Positions 46,485 to 55,682 of a stretch of DNA of 64,000 bases are shown in pieces (the first letter of the stretch is position 1; every line of letters starts with the position of its first letter). The position numbers were made by a program, and so were the translations under genes. Under the pieces are notes generated by a model, which saw only the letters and a list, made by a program, of their open reading frames with translations, did no database searches and was not told the DNA's origin. Location: positions 1-64,000 of the forward strand of contig CACONH010000005.1 in the NCBI GenBank assembly GCA_902628495.1, in the 5' to 3' direction. Source of the stretch: an uncultured Pelagibacteraceae bacterium (GTDB lineage Bacteria; Pseudomonadota; Alphaproteobacteria; Pelagibacterales; Pelagibacteraceae).

Positions 46485-47038
46485 TAATTATTCCTTTCTG
46501 TTTTAAATGGAAAATTAAATTTTTTTAATAATTCCAAGCTGTGTTCTTTTGAAATTGATTTTATAACGATTGAAATATCTAAACCTCTAATTTTGTCTAC
46601 CTTATCAAAATTAACTTCAGGGAAAATAATGTGTTCTTTTACACCAAAAGTATAATTTCCAAAGTTGTCGAAACCACTCGTAGATAAACCTCTAAAATCT
46701 TTAATACGTGGTAGTGCTATATTTACAAGTCTATCAATAAATTCGTACATTTTATTTTTTCTTAAAGTAACCTTTAAACCAGCTTTGGTATCCTTTCTTG
46801 TTTTAAAATTTGATATAGATTTTTTAAATTTAGTTATTACAGGTTTTTGACCAGTAATTTTGGACAAATCTTCCTCACATGATTTGATAATCTTATTATC
46901 GTTGCCATCTATACCTAGACCCATATTTATGACAATTTTTTCTAATTCTGGAGACATATTAAGATTTTTAAATCCATACTTCTCCTTAAGAGAATTTTTG
47001 ATTTCATTTTTATAAAGCTCTTTTAATCTTGGTATCAT
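46484..47038 (-). CDS. rplE: 50S ribosomal protein L5
   Basis: L5 binds 5S rRNA and contacts the 30S head. The 184-aa protein has [11 protein letters not shown], the [20 protein letters not shown] block, and [26 protein letters not shown] (in part), all characteristic. It overlaps rplX by 4 nt. Confidence 0.97.
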   Translation of the reverse strand: MIPRLKELYKNEIKNSLKEKYGFKNLNMSPELEKIVINMGLGIDGNDNKIIKSCEEDLSKITGQKPVITKFKKSISNFKTRKDTKAGLKVTLRKNKMYEFIDRLVNIALPRIKDFRGLSTSGFDNFGNYTFGVKEHIIFPEVNFDKVDKIRGLDISIVIKSISKEHSLELLKKFNFPFKTERNN

Positions 47039-47280
47039 TTTTGTTTACTGGTCTCTTTTTTCTTTTCTGTTTTTAAAATAACGACATTTGAAATATGTAT
47101 AAAATTCTCTTTTTCAAATATTCCACCTTTTTTATCTTTTGTCGTTTTGACATGTTTCTTAATCATATTTGTGCCTTTAACTTTAACCCTTTCATTGTTT
47201 CTATCCACTTCGATTACTTCACCGGTTTTATTTTTATCCTTACCAGTTAGTATTTTTACATTTAATCCTTTTTTAATCAT
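47035..47280 (-). CDS. rplX: 50S ribosomal protein L24 (short)
   Basis: L24 initiates 50S assembly near the exit tunnel. The KOW motif [29 protein letters not shown] (in part) and [18 protein letters not shown] identify it. At 81 aa it is about 20 residues shorter than the usual 100-105: the C-terminal segment that often carries cysteines is replaced by a short lysine tail. It overlaps rplE by 4 nt and abuts rplN. Confidence 0.93.
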   Translation of the reverse strand: MIKKGLNVKILTGKDKNKTGEVIEVDRNNERVKVKGTNMIKKHVKTTKDKKGGIFEKENFIHISNVVILKTEKKKETSKQK

Positions 47281-47649
47281 TCATATTACCTCTGGTGCAA
47301 GTGATATTATCTTCATTTGTCCTCTACCACGCAACTCTCTTGTAACAGGTCCAAATATTCTTGTTCCTATTGGTTCTCCTTTATCATCAGTCAATACTGC
47401 AGCATTATTATCAAATTTAACTTTTGATCCATCATCTCTATGAATTCCTTTTTTAACTCTGACAACTACAGCTTTATGTACAGACCCTTTTTTAACTTTA
47501 CCCTTTGGAATTGCCTCTTTAACAGCCACAACAATTGTATCACCTATACTCGCGTATCTTCTTTTTGAACCTCCTAGAACCTTAATACATTCTATTCTTT
47601 TAGCTCCGGTATTGTCAGCAACATTTAATTCTGTTTGCACCTGTATCAC
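47281..47649 (-). CDS. rplN: 50S ribosomal protein L14
   Basis: L14 lies at the subunit interface. The 122-aa protein begins [27 protein letters not shown] and ends [23 protein letters not shown] (in part), both strongly conserved; length is exact for the family. It overlaps rpsQ by 4 nt. Confidence 0.98.
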   Translation of the reverse strand: MIQVQTELNVADNTGAKRIECIKVLGGSKRRYASIGDTIVVAVKEAIPKGKVKKGSVHKAVVVRVKKGIHRDDGSKVKFDNNAAVLTDDKGEPIGTRIFGPVTRELRGRGQMKIISLAPEVI

Positions 47650-47897
47650 TTGTTATCCTCCATAACTTGAAATTTTTTTGTTTTTGAATATGGCTTACAC
47701 TCTATTATCTTTACTTTATCACCATTTTTAAATTTATTATTTTCATCATGAGCACTAAATTTTTTCTTCACTTTAATTACTTTTTTAAATAAAGGATGTT
47801 GATATTTTCGCTCAACTAAAACAGTAATTGTTTTGTTTGGTTTATCACTTACAACAACTCCGCTAAGAATTTTTTTAGGCACTTTTTTTCCTCTCAA
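47646..47897 (-). CDS. rpsQ: 30S ribosomal protein S17
   Basis: S17 is a primary 16S rRNA-binding protein with an OB fold. The 83-aa protein has [39 protein letters not shown] and [18 protein letters not shown]. Its start lies 23 nt inside the rpmC 3' end, so it is coupled to L29 translation. Confidence 0.96.
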   Translation of the reverse strand: MRGKKVPKKILSGVVVSDKPNKTITVLVERKYQHPLFKKVIKVKKKFSAHDENNKFKNGDKVKIIECKPYSKTKKFQVMEDNK

Positions 47898-48066
47898 TAA
47901 ATGTTAATAATTTTGCTATAGTTTTTTTAATTTGGTTAAATTTGGAAGTGTTAGTAAGTTGACCATTTATCTGTTGGAACCTTAAATTAAATAAATCTTT
48001 TTTATTTTTTTCTAAATCTTTTTTAGCTTTATCTAAAGTTAGTTTTTTAAATTCACTTTTTTTCAT
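47875..48066 (-). CDS. rpmC: 50S ribosomal protein L29
   Basis: L29 sits beside the exit tunnel and helps dock trigger factor and SRP. The 63-aa protein has the [13 protein letters not shown] signature within two long helices. A GGAGAT Shine-Dalgarno-like site precedes the ATG. It overlaps rplP by 1 nt and rpsQ by 23 nt. Confidence 0.95.
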   Translation of the reverse strand: MKKSEFKKLTLDKAKKDLEKNKKDLFNLRFQQINGQLTNTSKFNQIKKTIAKLLTFIERKKSA

Positions 48067-48476
48067 TAAGAAAATCTCCTAATAAATTTAGTTTTAATAG
48101 GTAATTTTGCAGAAGCCTTGTACAATGCTTCTTTAGCAATTTGCTCTGAAACACCATCTACTTCAAACAATATTCGACCTGGTTTTACTCTACATGCCCA
48201 AAACTCTGGTGATCCCTTTCCCTTACCCATTCTAACTTCTGTTGGTTTTTTTGATACTGGAATGTTTGGAAATACTCTTGTCCAAACTCTTCCTTGTCTT
48301 TTCATGTGCCTTGTTAGTGCGACTCTAGCTGCCTCTATTTGTTTTGATATCACTCTATCTGGTTGCAAAGCTTTTAAACCGTATGACCCATAATTCATTA
48401 TATTGCACCTTGAGGCATTTCCGTGAATTCTACCTTTATGAGCTTTTCTAAATTTTGTTCTAGTTGGTTGTAGCAT
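48066..48476 (-). CDS. rplP: 50S ribosomal protein L16
   Basis: L16 organises the aminoacyl-tRNA site. The 136-aa protein begins [19 protein letters not shown] and contains [27 protein letters not shown] (in part) plus the [13 protein letters not shown] motif. Length is normal. It follows rpsC with a 2-nt gap. Confidence 0.98.
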   Translation of the reverse strand: MLQPTRTKFRKAHKGRIHGNASRCNIMNYGSYGLKALQPDRVISKQIEAARVALTRHMKRQGRVWTRVFPNIPVSKKPTEVRMGKGKGSPEFWACRVKPGRILFEVDGVSEQIAKEALYKASAKLPIKTKFIRRFS

Positions 48477-48478
48477 AA

Positions 48479-49138
48479 TTATTTTTTATTTGTCTCCTGA
48501 CTAAATTCTTTTGAGAATATTTCTCCTTTATATATCCAAACTTTAATTCCAATAATTCCATAAGTAGTTAATGCTTCCGACTCTGCATAATCAATGTCAG
48601 CTCTTAATGTATGTGATGGGATGCTGCCATCTCTTAACCATTCTGTTCTTGCAATTTCATTTCCACCTAATCGACCGCTAACCGAAACCTTTATACCCTT
48701 TGCTCCAAGTCTTAAAGCAGACTGCATGGCTCTTTTCATTGCTCTTCTGTATGAGATTCTTTTTACTAATTGTTGTGCAATATTTTCGGCAACTAAAAAA
48801 CTATTAGTTTCTGGTTTCTTTACCTCTTTAATATTTAAGTTAACTTCATTTGTGGTCAATGCTGACAATTTATTTTTAATCTTTTCTATATCACTTCCTT
48901 TTTTACCGATAACAAATCCTGGTCTTGATGTATAAATTGTGACAAAACACTTCTTTGATGTTCTTTCAATCATTACCTTGGACACACCAGAGTTAATTAC
49001 ATTTTTTTTAATATATTCTCTAATTTTAAAATCCTCTATTAAGAATTTTCCAAAATCTTTTTTCTTAGCATACCAAACTGAGTCCCAGCCTCTATTAACA
49101 CCAAGTCTATAACCTACAGGATTAACTTTTTGTCCCAT
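48479..49138 (-). CDS. rpsC: 30S ribosomal protein S3
   Basis: S3 forms part of the mRNA entry tunnel helicase. The 219-aa protein begins [20 protein letters not shown] and has the KH domain [16 protein letters not shown] and the late [14 protein letters not shown] and [13 protein letters not shown] motifs. A strong Shine-Dalgarno-like AAGGAG lies before the ATG, inside the rplV end (17-nt overlap). Confidence 0.98.
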   Translation of the reverse strand: MGQKVNPVGYRLGVNRGWDSVWYAKKKDFGKFLIEDFKIREYIKKNVINSGVSKVMIERTSKKCFVTIYTSRPGFVIGKKGSDIEKIKNKLSALTTNEVNLNIKEVKKPETNSFLVAENIAQQLVKRISYRRAMKRAMQSALRLGAKGIKVSVSGRLGGNEIARTEWLRDGSIPSHTLRADIDYAESEALTTYGIIGIKVWIYKGEIFSKEFSQETNKK

Positions 49139-49520
49139 GTTTCTCCTTTTGATTTTGTTTTTGTTCCGATAAAATAATAGTCAAATTTGAATAAGGTTTA
49201 ATTATTGGAGCCGCTCTACCTTTTGCTCTAGGTCTAAACCTCTTCATTATCACTTGTTTTCCGCAGTAAGCCTCTTTTACTACTAATTTATCTATATCAT
49301 ATTGATAATTATTTTCTGCATTAGCAATTGCTGATGCAAGAGTTTTTTTTACTTCACCACATATTCTTTTGTTTGAAAACTCAAGATCTCTTAAGGCAAA
49401 ATCAACTTTTTTACCAACAAGTGCTTTTAAAATAGGTTTTAATTTTCTTGTACTTGATCTAACATTTTTGTTAACAGATCTTACTAAATTAAGTTCATTA
49501 TTTTTCTTTGTTTTGCTCAT
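49122..49520 (-). CDS. rplV: 50S ribosomal protein L22
   Basis: L22 lines the peptide exit tunnel with a beta-hairpin. The 132-aa protein has [30 protein letters not shown] (in part) and [26 protein letters not shown] (in part), the hairpin being intact. The N-terminus is about 15 residues longer than the 110-aa E. coli form. It overlaps rpsC by 17 nt. Confidence 0.96.
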   Translation of the reverse strand: MSKTKKNNELNLVRSVNKNVRSSTRKLKPILKALVGKKVDFALRDLEFSNKRICGEVKKTLASAIANAENNYQYDIDKLVVKEAYCGKQVIMKRFRPRAKGRAAPIIKPYSNLTIILSEQKQNQKEKHGTKS

Positions 49521-49523
49521 ATA

Positions 49524-49823
49524 TTATTTTTTGTCTTTTGTATCTTCCTCTTTAGCCTTTTTGTCAGCTGGTGTATGCCCAAAAAATTGTCTTGTTGGAG
49601 CAAACTCTCCAAATTTATGACCAACCATATCCTCTGAAATTGTTAATGGGATAAATTTTTTTCCGTTATATATCAAAAAACTCAGTCCAATAAAATCTGG
49701 AATAATGGTCGATTTTCTTGACCATGTTTTTATAGGTTTTTTATTAGTTTCATTTTTTTGTTTTTCAGCTTTTTTTATCAAGCTTTCTTCAACAAATGGA
49801 CCTTTCCAAATTGACCTTGCCAT
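49524..49823 (-). CDS. rpsS: 30S ribosomal protein S19
   Basis: S19 is a head protein partnering S13. The 99-aa protein has [34 protein letters not shown] and [17 protein letters not shown]. An acidic/lysine tail extends past the core. There are 3-nt gaps on both sides. Confidence 0.97.
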   Translation of the reverse strand: MARSIWKGPFVEESLIKKAEKQKNETNKKPIKTWSRKSTIIPDFIGLSFLIYNGKKFIPLTISEDMVGHKFGEFAPTRQFFGHTPADKKAKEEDTKDKK

Positions 49824-49826
49824 AAA

Positions 49827-50660
49827 TTATCCCTTTTTCTTCTTTCTTCTTCTTATTATATATTTGTCTGTTCTTTTATTATCTCTTGTTTTTAAACCTT
49901 TAGCTGATTGACCAGTTCTAGACACGGGATGTCTTCCACCAGCAGATTTACCTTCACCACCGCCATGAGGGTGATCAACTGGGTTCATGACTACACCTCT
50001 GGTGTGAGGTCTTCTCCCAAGCCATCTTGACCTGCCAGCTTTACCTATTTTTATATTTTTTTGATCAGGGTTTGAGAGAACGCCTATTGTAGCTAACGAT
50101 CTAGAGTCGATTTTTCGGACTTCTCCTGAAGTCATTTTTATTATTGAATAATTTCCGTCAGTTCCTGAAATTGAAACTGAAGTACCTGCTGATCTTGCAA
50201 TTTTTCCACCTCCGCCTGGATTAATTTCTACATTGTGTATATCAATACCAACGGGTATTTCGGATAATGGTAAACAGTTTCCAACTTTTATCTCCGAGTC
50301 TCCGCCATTTGAAACCTTGTCTCCGATCTTTATTCCTTGGGGTGCCAAATAATAGTATTTTTCACCGTCTTCAAATTTTACCAACATAATGTGACAAGAC
50401 CTGTTTGGGTCGTATTCAACTCTCTCAACTTCTGCCATCAATCCTTTCTTTTTTCTATAAAAATCAATAATTCTATATTTTTGTTTATGACCACCACCAA
50501 TATTCCTTGATGTAATCCTTCCTTGATTATTTCTTCCACTTGATGAGTATTTTACGGATGTAAGAGGTTTGTAAGGTTTGCCTTTCCAAACTTTGCTTCT
50601 GTCAACTAGAATTGTACCTCTAGAAGATTTTGTATATGGTTTAAATGTTTTTAAGCTCAT
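49827..50660 (-). CDS. rplB: 50S ribosomal protein L2
   Basis: L2 is a universal 23S-binding protein needed for peptidyl transferase activity and subunit joining. The 277-aa protein has GRNNQGRITSRNIGGGHKQKYR and the conserved C-terminal NPVDHPHGGGEGKSAGGRHP containing the near-catalytic histidine. It overlaps rplW by 1 nt. Confidence 0.98.
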   Translation of the reverse strand: MSLKTFKPYTKSSRGTILVDRSKVWKGKPYKPLTSVKYSSSGRNNQGRITSRNIGGGHKQKYRIIDFYRKKKGLMAEVERVEYDPNRSCHIMLVKFEDGEKYYYLAPQGIKIGDKVSNGGDSEIKVGNCLPLSEIPVGIDIHNVEINPGGGGKIARSAGTSVSISGTDGNYSIIKMTSGEVRKIDSRSLATIGVLSNPDQKNIKIGKAGRSRWLGRRPHTRGVVMNPVDHPHGGGEGKSAGGRHPVSRTGQSAKGLKTRDNKRTDKYIIRRRKKKKG

Positions 50661-50953
50661 TAAATACCTGTTGTTAAATCAATACTTTGACCCTTTTTAA
50701 GAGTGATAATAGCTTTTTTGTAACCTTTAACTTTAACTTTTCTCCCTCTCGTAAATTTGGTTCTATTTTTTTTGTTAATTATATTTATCTTTGTAACATT
50801 AACTTTAAAAATTTTTTCTATATTTTTTTTTAAATTTTTTTTATTTGCAGAGTCGATAACTTTAAAAACGATTTTATTTAAAGATGATAAATTTGTAGAC
50901 TTTTCAGTAATAACCGGTCCAACTATTGTGTCATATATATTAATTTTGGTCAT
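50660..50953 (-). CDS. rplW: 50S ribosomal protein L23
   Basis: L23 is the main docking site for trigger factor and SRP at the tunnel exit. The 97-aa protein has IVGPVITEKST, NKIVFKVIDSANK and the KKAIITLKKGQSID ending. It lies between rplD (abutting) and rplB (1-nt overlap) in the S10 order. Confidence 0.96.
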   Translation of the reverse strand: MTKINIYDTIVGPVITEKSTNLSSLNKIVFKVIDSANKKNLKKNIEKIFKVNVTKINIINKKNRTKFTRGRKVKVKGYKKAIITLKKGQSIDLTTGI

Positions 50954-51577
50954 TTAATTGTACCTTTTTTCTAATTCTTTTAACGAGCTTTCAGTAAATA
51001 TAATTTTTTTGTACTTAACGATATCAAATGCACTAAAATGATTTATATCAGTACACTTAACATTTGGAATATTCCTAACAGCTTTATCAATGTTATTTTT
51101 TGAAGATTTATCTAAAATTAGAATACTATTTATAGCATGAAATTTTTTTAGAATTAAGTTCATCTCTTTAGTTTTTTTTATCTCCTTTGAAAAATCATTA
51201 AATATAATTAAGTCATTTAATTTATGTTTTTTTGTTAATATCGAGGTTATACTTAATCTTTTTTCATTTTTATTTAACTTTCTTTTTTTATATTTACTCT
51301 CCCCTTTCGGACCATGGGCCACACCTCCTCCAACAAATATTGGAGCCTTTCTACTTGCGTGTCTAGCATTACCTGTGCCTTTTTGAGCATAAATTTTGGA
51401 AGTGGATCCAATTATCTCATTTTTTTGTTTTGTTTTAGATTTTCTACCTTTGTAATTTGCATTAGTTTTATATATTACTTGACTAATTAAAGTTTCATTT
51501 ATTTTTGAAGAAAAGATATTATCTTTAACCTCAATTGAAGTTTTTTTTCCATCTATACTTAACTTATCTATCTTCAT
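50954..51577 (-). CDS. rplD: 50S ribosomal protein L4
   Basis: L4 lines the exit tunnel and in E. coli autoregulates the S10 operon. The 207-aa protein has the long extended loop (KIYAQKGTGNARHASRKAPIFVGGGVAHGPK, in part) and a late ARNIPNV-like segment. It abuts rplC and rplW. Confidence 0.96.
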   Translation of the reverse strand: MKIDKLSIDGKKTSIEVKDNIFSSKINETLISQVIYKTNANYKGRKSKTKQKNEIIGSTSKIYAQKGTGNARHASRKAPIFVGGGVAHGPKGESKYKKRKLNKNEKRLSITSILTKKHKLNDLIIFNDFSKEIKKTKEMNLILKKFHAINSILILDKSSKNNIDKAVRNIPNVKCTDINHFSAFDIVKYKKIIFTESSLKELEKRYN

Positions 51578-52288
51578 TTATTTCTTCTTTTTTTCAGGTA
51601 TTTTTTTTAATTTTTCGATCTTCTCAATTTTTTCAGCCATTGTAAGTTTACGTACATTTTTGACTGACTCTCTAACTACTACCTGAGTATTTTTTGACCC
51701 TGGAATAGATCCTTTTAAATATAGTAAATTATTTTCAGGATCAGATTTGATTATTTCTATATTTTGCATTGTTCTAATTTTATCACCCATATGTCCTGCC
51801 ATTTTTTTATTTTTAAATACTTTGCCTGGATCTTGGTTTTGACCTGTAGATCCATGTGCTCTGTGGGATATTGAGACACCATGGGATGCTCTTAAACCAG
51901 CAAAATTATGTCTTTTCATAGCTCCTGCAAAACCTTTTCCAATTGTTTTTGATTTAATGTCAACAAATTTTGTATCTTTGAATATTTCAATACCTATTTC
52001 ATTTCCTTCTTTAAAATTTTCTAAACTTTTAACTCTAAATTCCTTTAGAACTTTTTTGGGCTCTGTATTTTTTTTTGAAAAATATCCTTTCATTTGTTTT
52101 GAAAGTTTTGAATTTTTTATTTTTCCAAAACCTATTTGAACAGCGTTATATCCATTTTTTTCTTTTGATAATAAGTGGATTACTCTTCCTGTGTCGAATT
52201 TAATTACAGTCACAGGTACAGATTGTCCAGATTTATAAAATTCTCTAGTCATCCCAATTTTTTTGCCAATTAAACCTATTTCAATCAT
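51578..52288 (-). CDS. rplC: 50S ribosomal protein L3
   Basis: L3 starts 50S assembly and reaches the peptidyl transferase centre. The 236-aa protein has GLIGKKIGMTREF, GKGFAGAMKRHNFAGLRASHG and GSTGQNQDPGKVFKNKKMAGHMG (in part). A lysine-rich C-terminal extension of about 20 residues is present. It overlaps rpsJ by 1 nt. Confidence 0.97.
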   Translation of the reverse strand: MIEIGLIGKKIGMTREFYKSGQSVPVTVIKFDTGRVIHLLSKEKNGYNAVQIGFGKIKNSKLSKQMKGYFSKKNTEPKKVLKEFRVKSLENFKEGNEIGIEIFKDTKFVDIKSKTIGKGFAGAMKRHNFAGLRASHGVSISHRAHGSTGQNQDPGKVFKNKKMAGHMGDKIRTMQNIEIIKSDPENNLLYLKGSIPGSKNTQVVVRESVKNVRKLTMAEKIEKIEKLKKIPEKKKK

Positions 52289-52596
52289 TATATTTTTATC
52301 TCCACATCTACACCTGAGGCTAGGTCTAATTTCATTAATGCCTCTACAGTTTGTGGTGTCGGTTCAATAATATCTATTAATCTTTTATGAGTTCTAGTTT
52401 CAAATTGTTCTCTACTTTTTTTATCAATATGAGGAGACCTTAAAACGGTATATCTTTCAATTTTAGTTGGTAAAGGTATTGGGCCTTTTATATTAGCGCC
52501 AGTTCTTTTGACAGTATTAACTATTTCTTCAGTTGATTGGTCTAAAACTTTGTTATCATATGCCCTTAATTTAATTCTTATATTCTGTTTATCCAT
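52288..52596 (-). CDS. rpsJ: 30S ribosomal protein S10
   Basis: S10 is a 30S head protein that also acts in antitermination as NusE. The 102-aa protein has [16 protein letters not shown]-like start ([16 protein letters not shown]), [29 protein letters not shown] (in part) and the ending [11 protein letters not shown]. It follows fusA by 4 nt; the tuf gene usually found between them is missing. Confidence 0.98.
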   Translation of the reverse strand: MDKQNIRIKLRAYDNKVLDQSTEEIVNTVKRTGANIKGPIPLPTKIERYTVLRSPHIDKKSREQFETRTHKRLIDIIEPTPQTVEALMKLDLASGVDVEIKI

Positions 52597-52600
52597 TTTT

Positions 52601-54679
52601 TTAAGATCCTGTTTTTTTTGTTACTTCGTCTTGAACATTTTGAGGAACTTTATCGTAATGATCAAAAAACATTGAGTACTGTGCTCTACCCTGAGACATG
52701 GATCTTAGTGCGTTAATATATCCAAACATATTTGCTAATGGCACCATGGCAGTTATAACTGTAGCATTTCCTCTTTGTTCTTGTGTATTTATCTGACCTC
52801 TTCTGCTGTTTAAATCACCAATTACATCTCCCATATAATCTTCTGGTGTAACAACCTCAACTCTCATAATAGGTTCTAATAACTTTAATGTCGCTCTGCT
52901 GCATGCTTCTTTAAAACATTGTCTTGAAGCTAGTTCAAAAGCCAGTACACTTGAGTCAACATCATGGTGTAATCCATCTAAAATTGTAACTTTGTAATCT
53001 ATAATCGGAAATCCAGCTAAAATTCCAGAATCAGAGACACTTTCTATCCCTTTTTCTACACCAGGAATAAATTCTTTAGGTATAGCACCACCTTTAATTT
53101 TGCTTTCAACTTCTCTTCCCTTTCCAGGTTCTAGTGGTTCAACTGATAACTTCACCCTTGCAAACTGACCAGCTCCACCGCTTTGTTTTTTATGAGTGTA
53201 ATCAAATTCTGAATTTTTTAAAATTGTTTCTCTATAAGCAACTTGAGGTGCTCCAATGTTAGCTTCAACTTTGAATTCTCTCTTCATTCTATCGACTATG
53301 ATATCTAAATGAAGTTCACCCATACCTTTAATTATTGTTTGACCAGACTCTTCATCTGACGTAACTCTAAATGAAGGATCTTCTTTTGCTAACCTTCCCA
53401 AAGCTTCACCCATTTTTTCTTGGTCACCTTTAGTTTTTGGTTCTACAGCAATCTCAATTACAGGGTCTGGAAATTCCATGGGTTCAAGTAGTACTGGTTT
53501 ATCCTCATTCGCAAGAGTATGCCCAGTGATTGTGTATTTTAATCCTGCTAATGCAACAATATCTCCTGCATTGGCTTCTTTAATGTCTTCCCGTGAATTA
53601 GCATGCATTAATAACATTCTGCCAACTCTTTCCTCTTTGTCTTTAGAAGTATTGTATATTCCAGTACCAGATTTAACAGTTCCCGAGTAAATTCTAATGA
53701 AAGTAAGTGACCCAACAAAAGGATCATTTGCAACTTTAAATGCTAATGCAGAAAAAGGGGCATTATCCTCAAATTTCATTTCAATTTCTTCATCAGAGTT
53801 TGGTTTTGTTCCTTTGATTGATCCTATGTCTACTGGGCTTGGTAAATAATCTACTACAGCATCTAATAAGGGCTGAACTCCCTTATTTTTAAAAGCTGAT
53901 CCAGTTAGAACTGGTACAAAATTAAAGCTCAAGCATCCCTTTCTGACACATCTTTTTAAATCTTCAATCTTTATTTCTTCTCCATTTAAATAACTTTCCA
54001 TAAGTTTTTCATCTTGCTCAACAGCTGTTTCAACTAACTCTTGTCTGTATTTATCTGTAATTTCTTTTAGGTCTTCAGGAATATCTTTTTCTTCCCATGC
54101 GGCACCTAGATCCTCATTTTTCCAAACAATAGCTTTCATCTTTACAAGGTCAACTATACCTTGAAGTGAAGATTCAATGCCAATTGGAATTTGCATAACT
54201 AAAGGTTTAGCTCCTAACCTATCTTTAATCATGTCAACACATCTAAAAAAATCTGCTCCAGTTCTATCAAGTTTATTTACAAAACATATTCTTGGAACCT
54301 TATATTTGTCTGCTTGTCTCCATACTGTCTCTGATTGAGGTTCAACACCTGCAACACCATCAAAAACTGCAACTGCACCGTCAAGAACTTTTAGAGATCT
54401 TTCAACCTCAATTGTAAAATCTACGTGACCAGGGGTATCTATAATATTTATTCTATGATCATTCCAAAAACAAGTAGTAGCAGCAGAGGTGATTGTTATA
54501 CCCCTTTCTTGTTCTTGCTCCATCCAATCCATAGTTGCGGCACCGTCATGTACCTCACCAATTTTATGACTTTTTCCAGTATAGTACAAAATTCTTTCAG
54601 TAGTTGTTGTTTTTCCAGCATCGATATGTGCCATAATACCAATGTTTCTATATTTATCTAATTTGTGTGTTCGTGCCAT
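52601..54679 (-). CDS. fusA: Elongation factor G
   Basis: EF-G is the GTPase that drives translocation and, with RRF, ribosome recycling. The 692-aa protein has the G1 loop [31 protein letters not shown] and NKLDRTGAD. Domains II-V follow, including [10 protein letters not shown] and the C-terminal SRRGQI and [12 protein letters not shown] segments. Full length suggests canonical EF-G rather than EF-G2. It is 6 nt after rpsG and 4 nt before rpsJ. Confidence 0.98.
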   Translation of the reverse strand: MARTHKLDKYRNIGIMAHIDAGKTTTTERILYYTGKSHKIGEVHDGAATMDWMEQEQERGITITSAATTCFWNDHRINIIDTPGHVDFTIEVERSLKVLDGAVAVFDGVAGVEPQSETVWRQADKYKVPRICFVNKLDRTGADFFRCVDMIKDRLGAKPLVMQIPIGIESSLQGIVDLVKMKAIVWKNEDLGAAWEEKDIPEDLKEITDKYRQELVETAVEQDEKLMESYLNGEEIKIEDLKRCVRKGCLSFNFVPVLTGSAFKNKGVQPLLDAVVDYLPSPVDIGSIKGTKPNSDEEIEMKFEDNAPFSALAFKVANDPFVGSLTFIRIYSGTVKSGTGIYNTSKDKEERVGRMLLMHANSREDIKEANAGDIVALAGLKYTITGHTLANEDKPVLLEPMEFPDPVIEIAVEPKTKGDQEKMGEALGRLAKEDPSFRVTSDEESGQTIIKGMGELHLDIIVDRMKREFKVEANIGAPQVAYRETILKNSEFDYTHKKQSGGAGQFARVKLSVEPLEPGKGREVESKIKGGAIPKEFIPGVEKGIESVSDSGILAGFPIIDYKVTILDGLHHDVDSSVLAFELASRQCFKEACSRATLKLLEPIMRVEVVTPEDYMGDVIGDLNSRRGQINTQEQRGNATVITAMVPLANMFGYINALRSMSQGRAQYSMFFDHYDKVPQNVQDEVTKKTGS

Positions 54680-54685
54680 TTAGTA

Positions 54686-55156
54686 TTACCATCTAAAATG
54701 AGCAAAAGCTTTGTTAGACTCTGCCATCTTGTGAGTGTCCTCTTTTTTTTTAATTGCTGACCCTTTGTTTTGATATGCATCATAAATTTCGTTAAAAATT
54801 TTATCAGACATTTTTTTATCTTTTCTTTTTCTTGATGCATCTATAAGCCATCTTATGGCTAAAGCTTGTGATCTTTTAGATTTAACCTCAACAGGAACTT
54901 GATATGTTGCACCACCTACTCGTCTTGATCTTACTTCAACAGTTGGTTTAATATTCGTAATTGCTTGATTGAAAATTGATATAGGCTCATCTTTAGATTT
55001 GGATTTAATTTTTTCTATTGCATCATATACAATTTTTTCAGCAATAGTTTTTTTACCATCATACATAAGAGAATTTATTAGTTTAGGAATTATTGGAGAT
55101 TTAAATTTTGCATCTAATGAAATATTTTTTTTTGAGGAACTTTTTTTACGAGACAT
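54686..55156 (-). CDS. rpsG: 30S ribosomal protein S7
   Basis: S7 initiates 30S head assembly and contacts the E site. The 156-aa protein has [29 protein letters not shown] (in part), the [19 protein letters not shown] signature and [11 protein letters not shown] at the end. It lies one base after rpsL. Confidence 0.98.
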   Translation of the reverse strand: MSRKKSSSKKNISLDAKFKSPIIPKLINSLMYDGKKTIAEKIVYDAIEKIKSKSKDEPISIFNQAITNIKPTVEVRSRRVGGATYQVPVEVKSKRSQALAIRWLIDASRKRKDKKMSDKIFNEIYDAYQNKGSAIKKKEDTHKMAESNKAFAHFRW

Positions 55157-55157
55157 T

Positions 55158-55529
55158 TTATTTACCTTTTTTTGCTCCGTATTTAGATCTTTGCTGTTTT
55201 CTTGCTGTTACACCCTGTGTATCTAAATTTCCTCTCAAGATATGATATCTTACCCCTGGTAAATCTTTAACTCTGCCACCCCTAATGAGAACAACCGAGT
55301 GTTCTTGCAAATTATGACCTTCACCGGGTATATAAGATGTTACTTCGTGTCCATTAGATAATCTTACTCTTGCTACTTTTCTTAATGCAGAATTTGGTTT
55401 CTTAGGTGTAGTTGTATAAACTTTTAGGCATACACCTCTTTTCTGAGGAGATTTTTCAAGCGCAGGAACTCTGTCCCTAGCCTTTGGTCTAGTCCTTCTT
55501 TTTTTCAACAATTGATTTATCGTTGGCAT
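55158..55529 (-). CDS. rpsL: 30S ribosomal protein S12
   Basis: S12 is the decoding-centre protein where streptomycin-resistance substitutions arise. The 123-aa protein starts [16 protein letters not shown] and has [21 protein letters not shown], with lysines 43-44 unaltered, and [16 protein letters not shown]. It heads the str operon and appears to have its own promoter within the 153-bp gap after rpoC, with a leader of about 90 nt. Confidence 0.98.
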   Translation of the reverse strand: MPTINQLLKKRRTRPKARDRVPALEKSPQKRGVCLKVYTTTPKKPNSALRKVARVRLSNGHEVTSYIPGEGHNLQEHSVVLIRGGRVKDLPGVRYHILRGNLDTQGVTARKQQRSKYGAKKGK

Positions 55530-55682
55530 AATATAGTAATGATTAAGGAAGAAATTAAAGTAGTCTAATGTCTGTGGTCGCGTTTAGTACCTAAATAGCA
55601 CTACTATCCAACCAAAATCTTGGTGAAAATACTATAGTTTTTGAAATTGTCAAATTAAAACAATAAAAAAAACGCTCTATTA
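55530..55682 (-). promoter_or_regulatory. rpoC-rpsL intergenic region: longest gap in the window
   Basis: This 153-bp stretch is the only long spacer here. Reading the minus strand after the rpoC stop, there is a T8 run without an obvious preceding stem. Then comes the promoter TTGACA (55653-55648) with TATTTT (55631-55626) at 16-bp spacing. A dyad ACCAA-AATC-TTGGT (55611-55624) lies at the predicted start site. A leader of about 90 nt follows, with a possible weak TAGTA/TACTA pairing. The long leader is exceptional for this genome and suggests control of the str/S10/spc cluster at the 5' end. Confidence 0.6.
55626..55653 (-). promoter_or_regulatory. Putative str-operon (rpsL) promoter
   Basis: A perfect TTGACA -35 (55653-55648) and TATTTT -10 (55631-55626) at 16-bp spacing face rpsL. 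This is the best sigma-70 match I found in the window, in keeping with high expression of ribosomal genes. The predicted start falls in the ACCAA/TTGGT dyad. Confidence 0.7.

Noticed and set aside
55660-55682. Rho-independent terminator after rpoC (T8 run)
   Set aside because: The T-run is present but I could not find a GC-rich stem before it; homopolymer T is common in this DNA.
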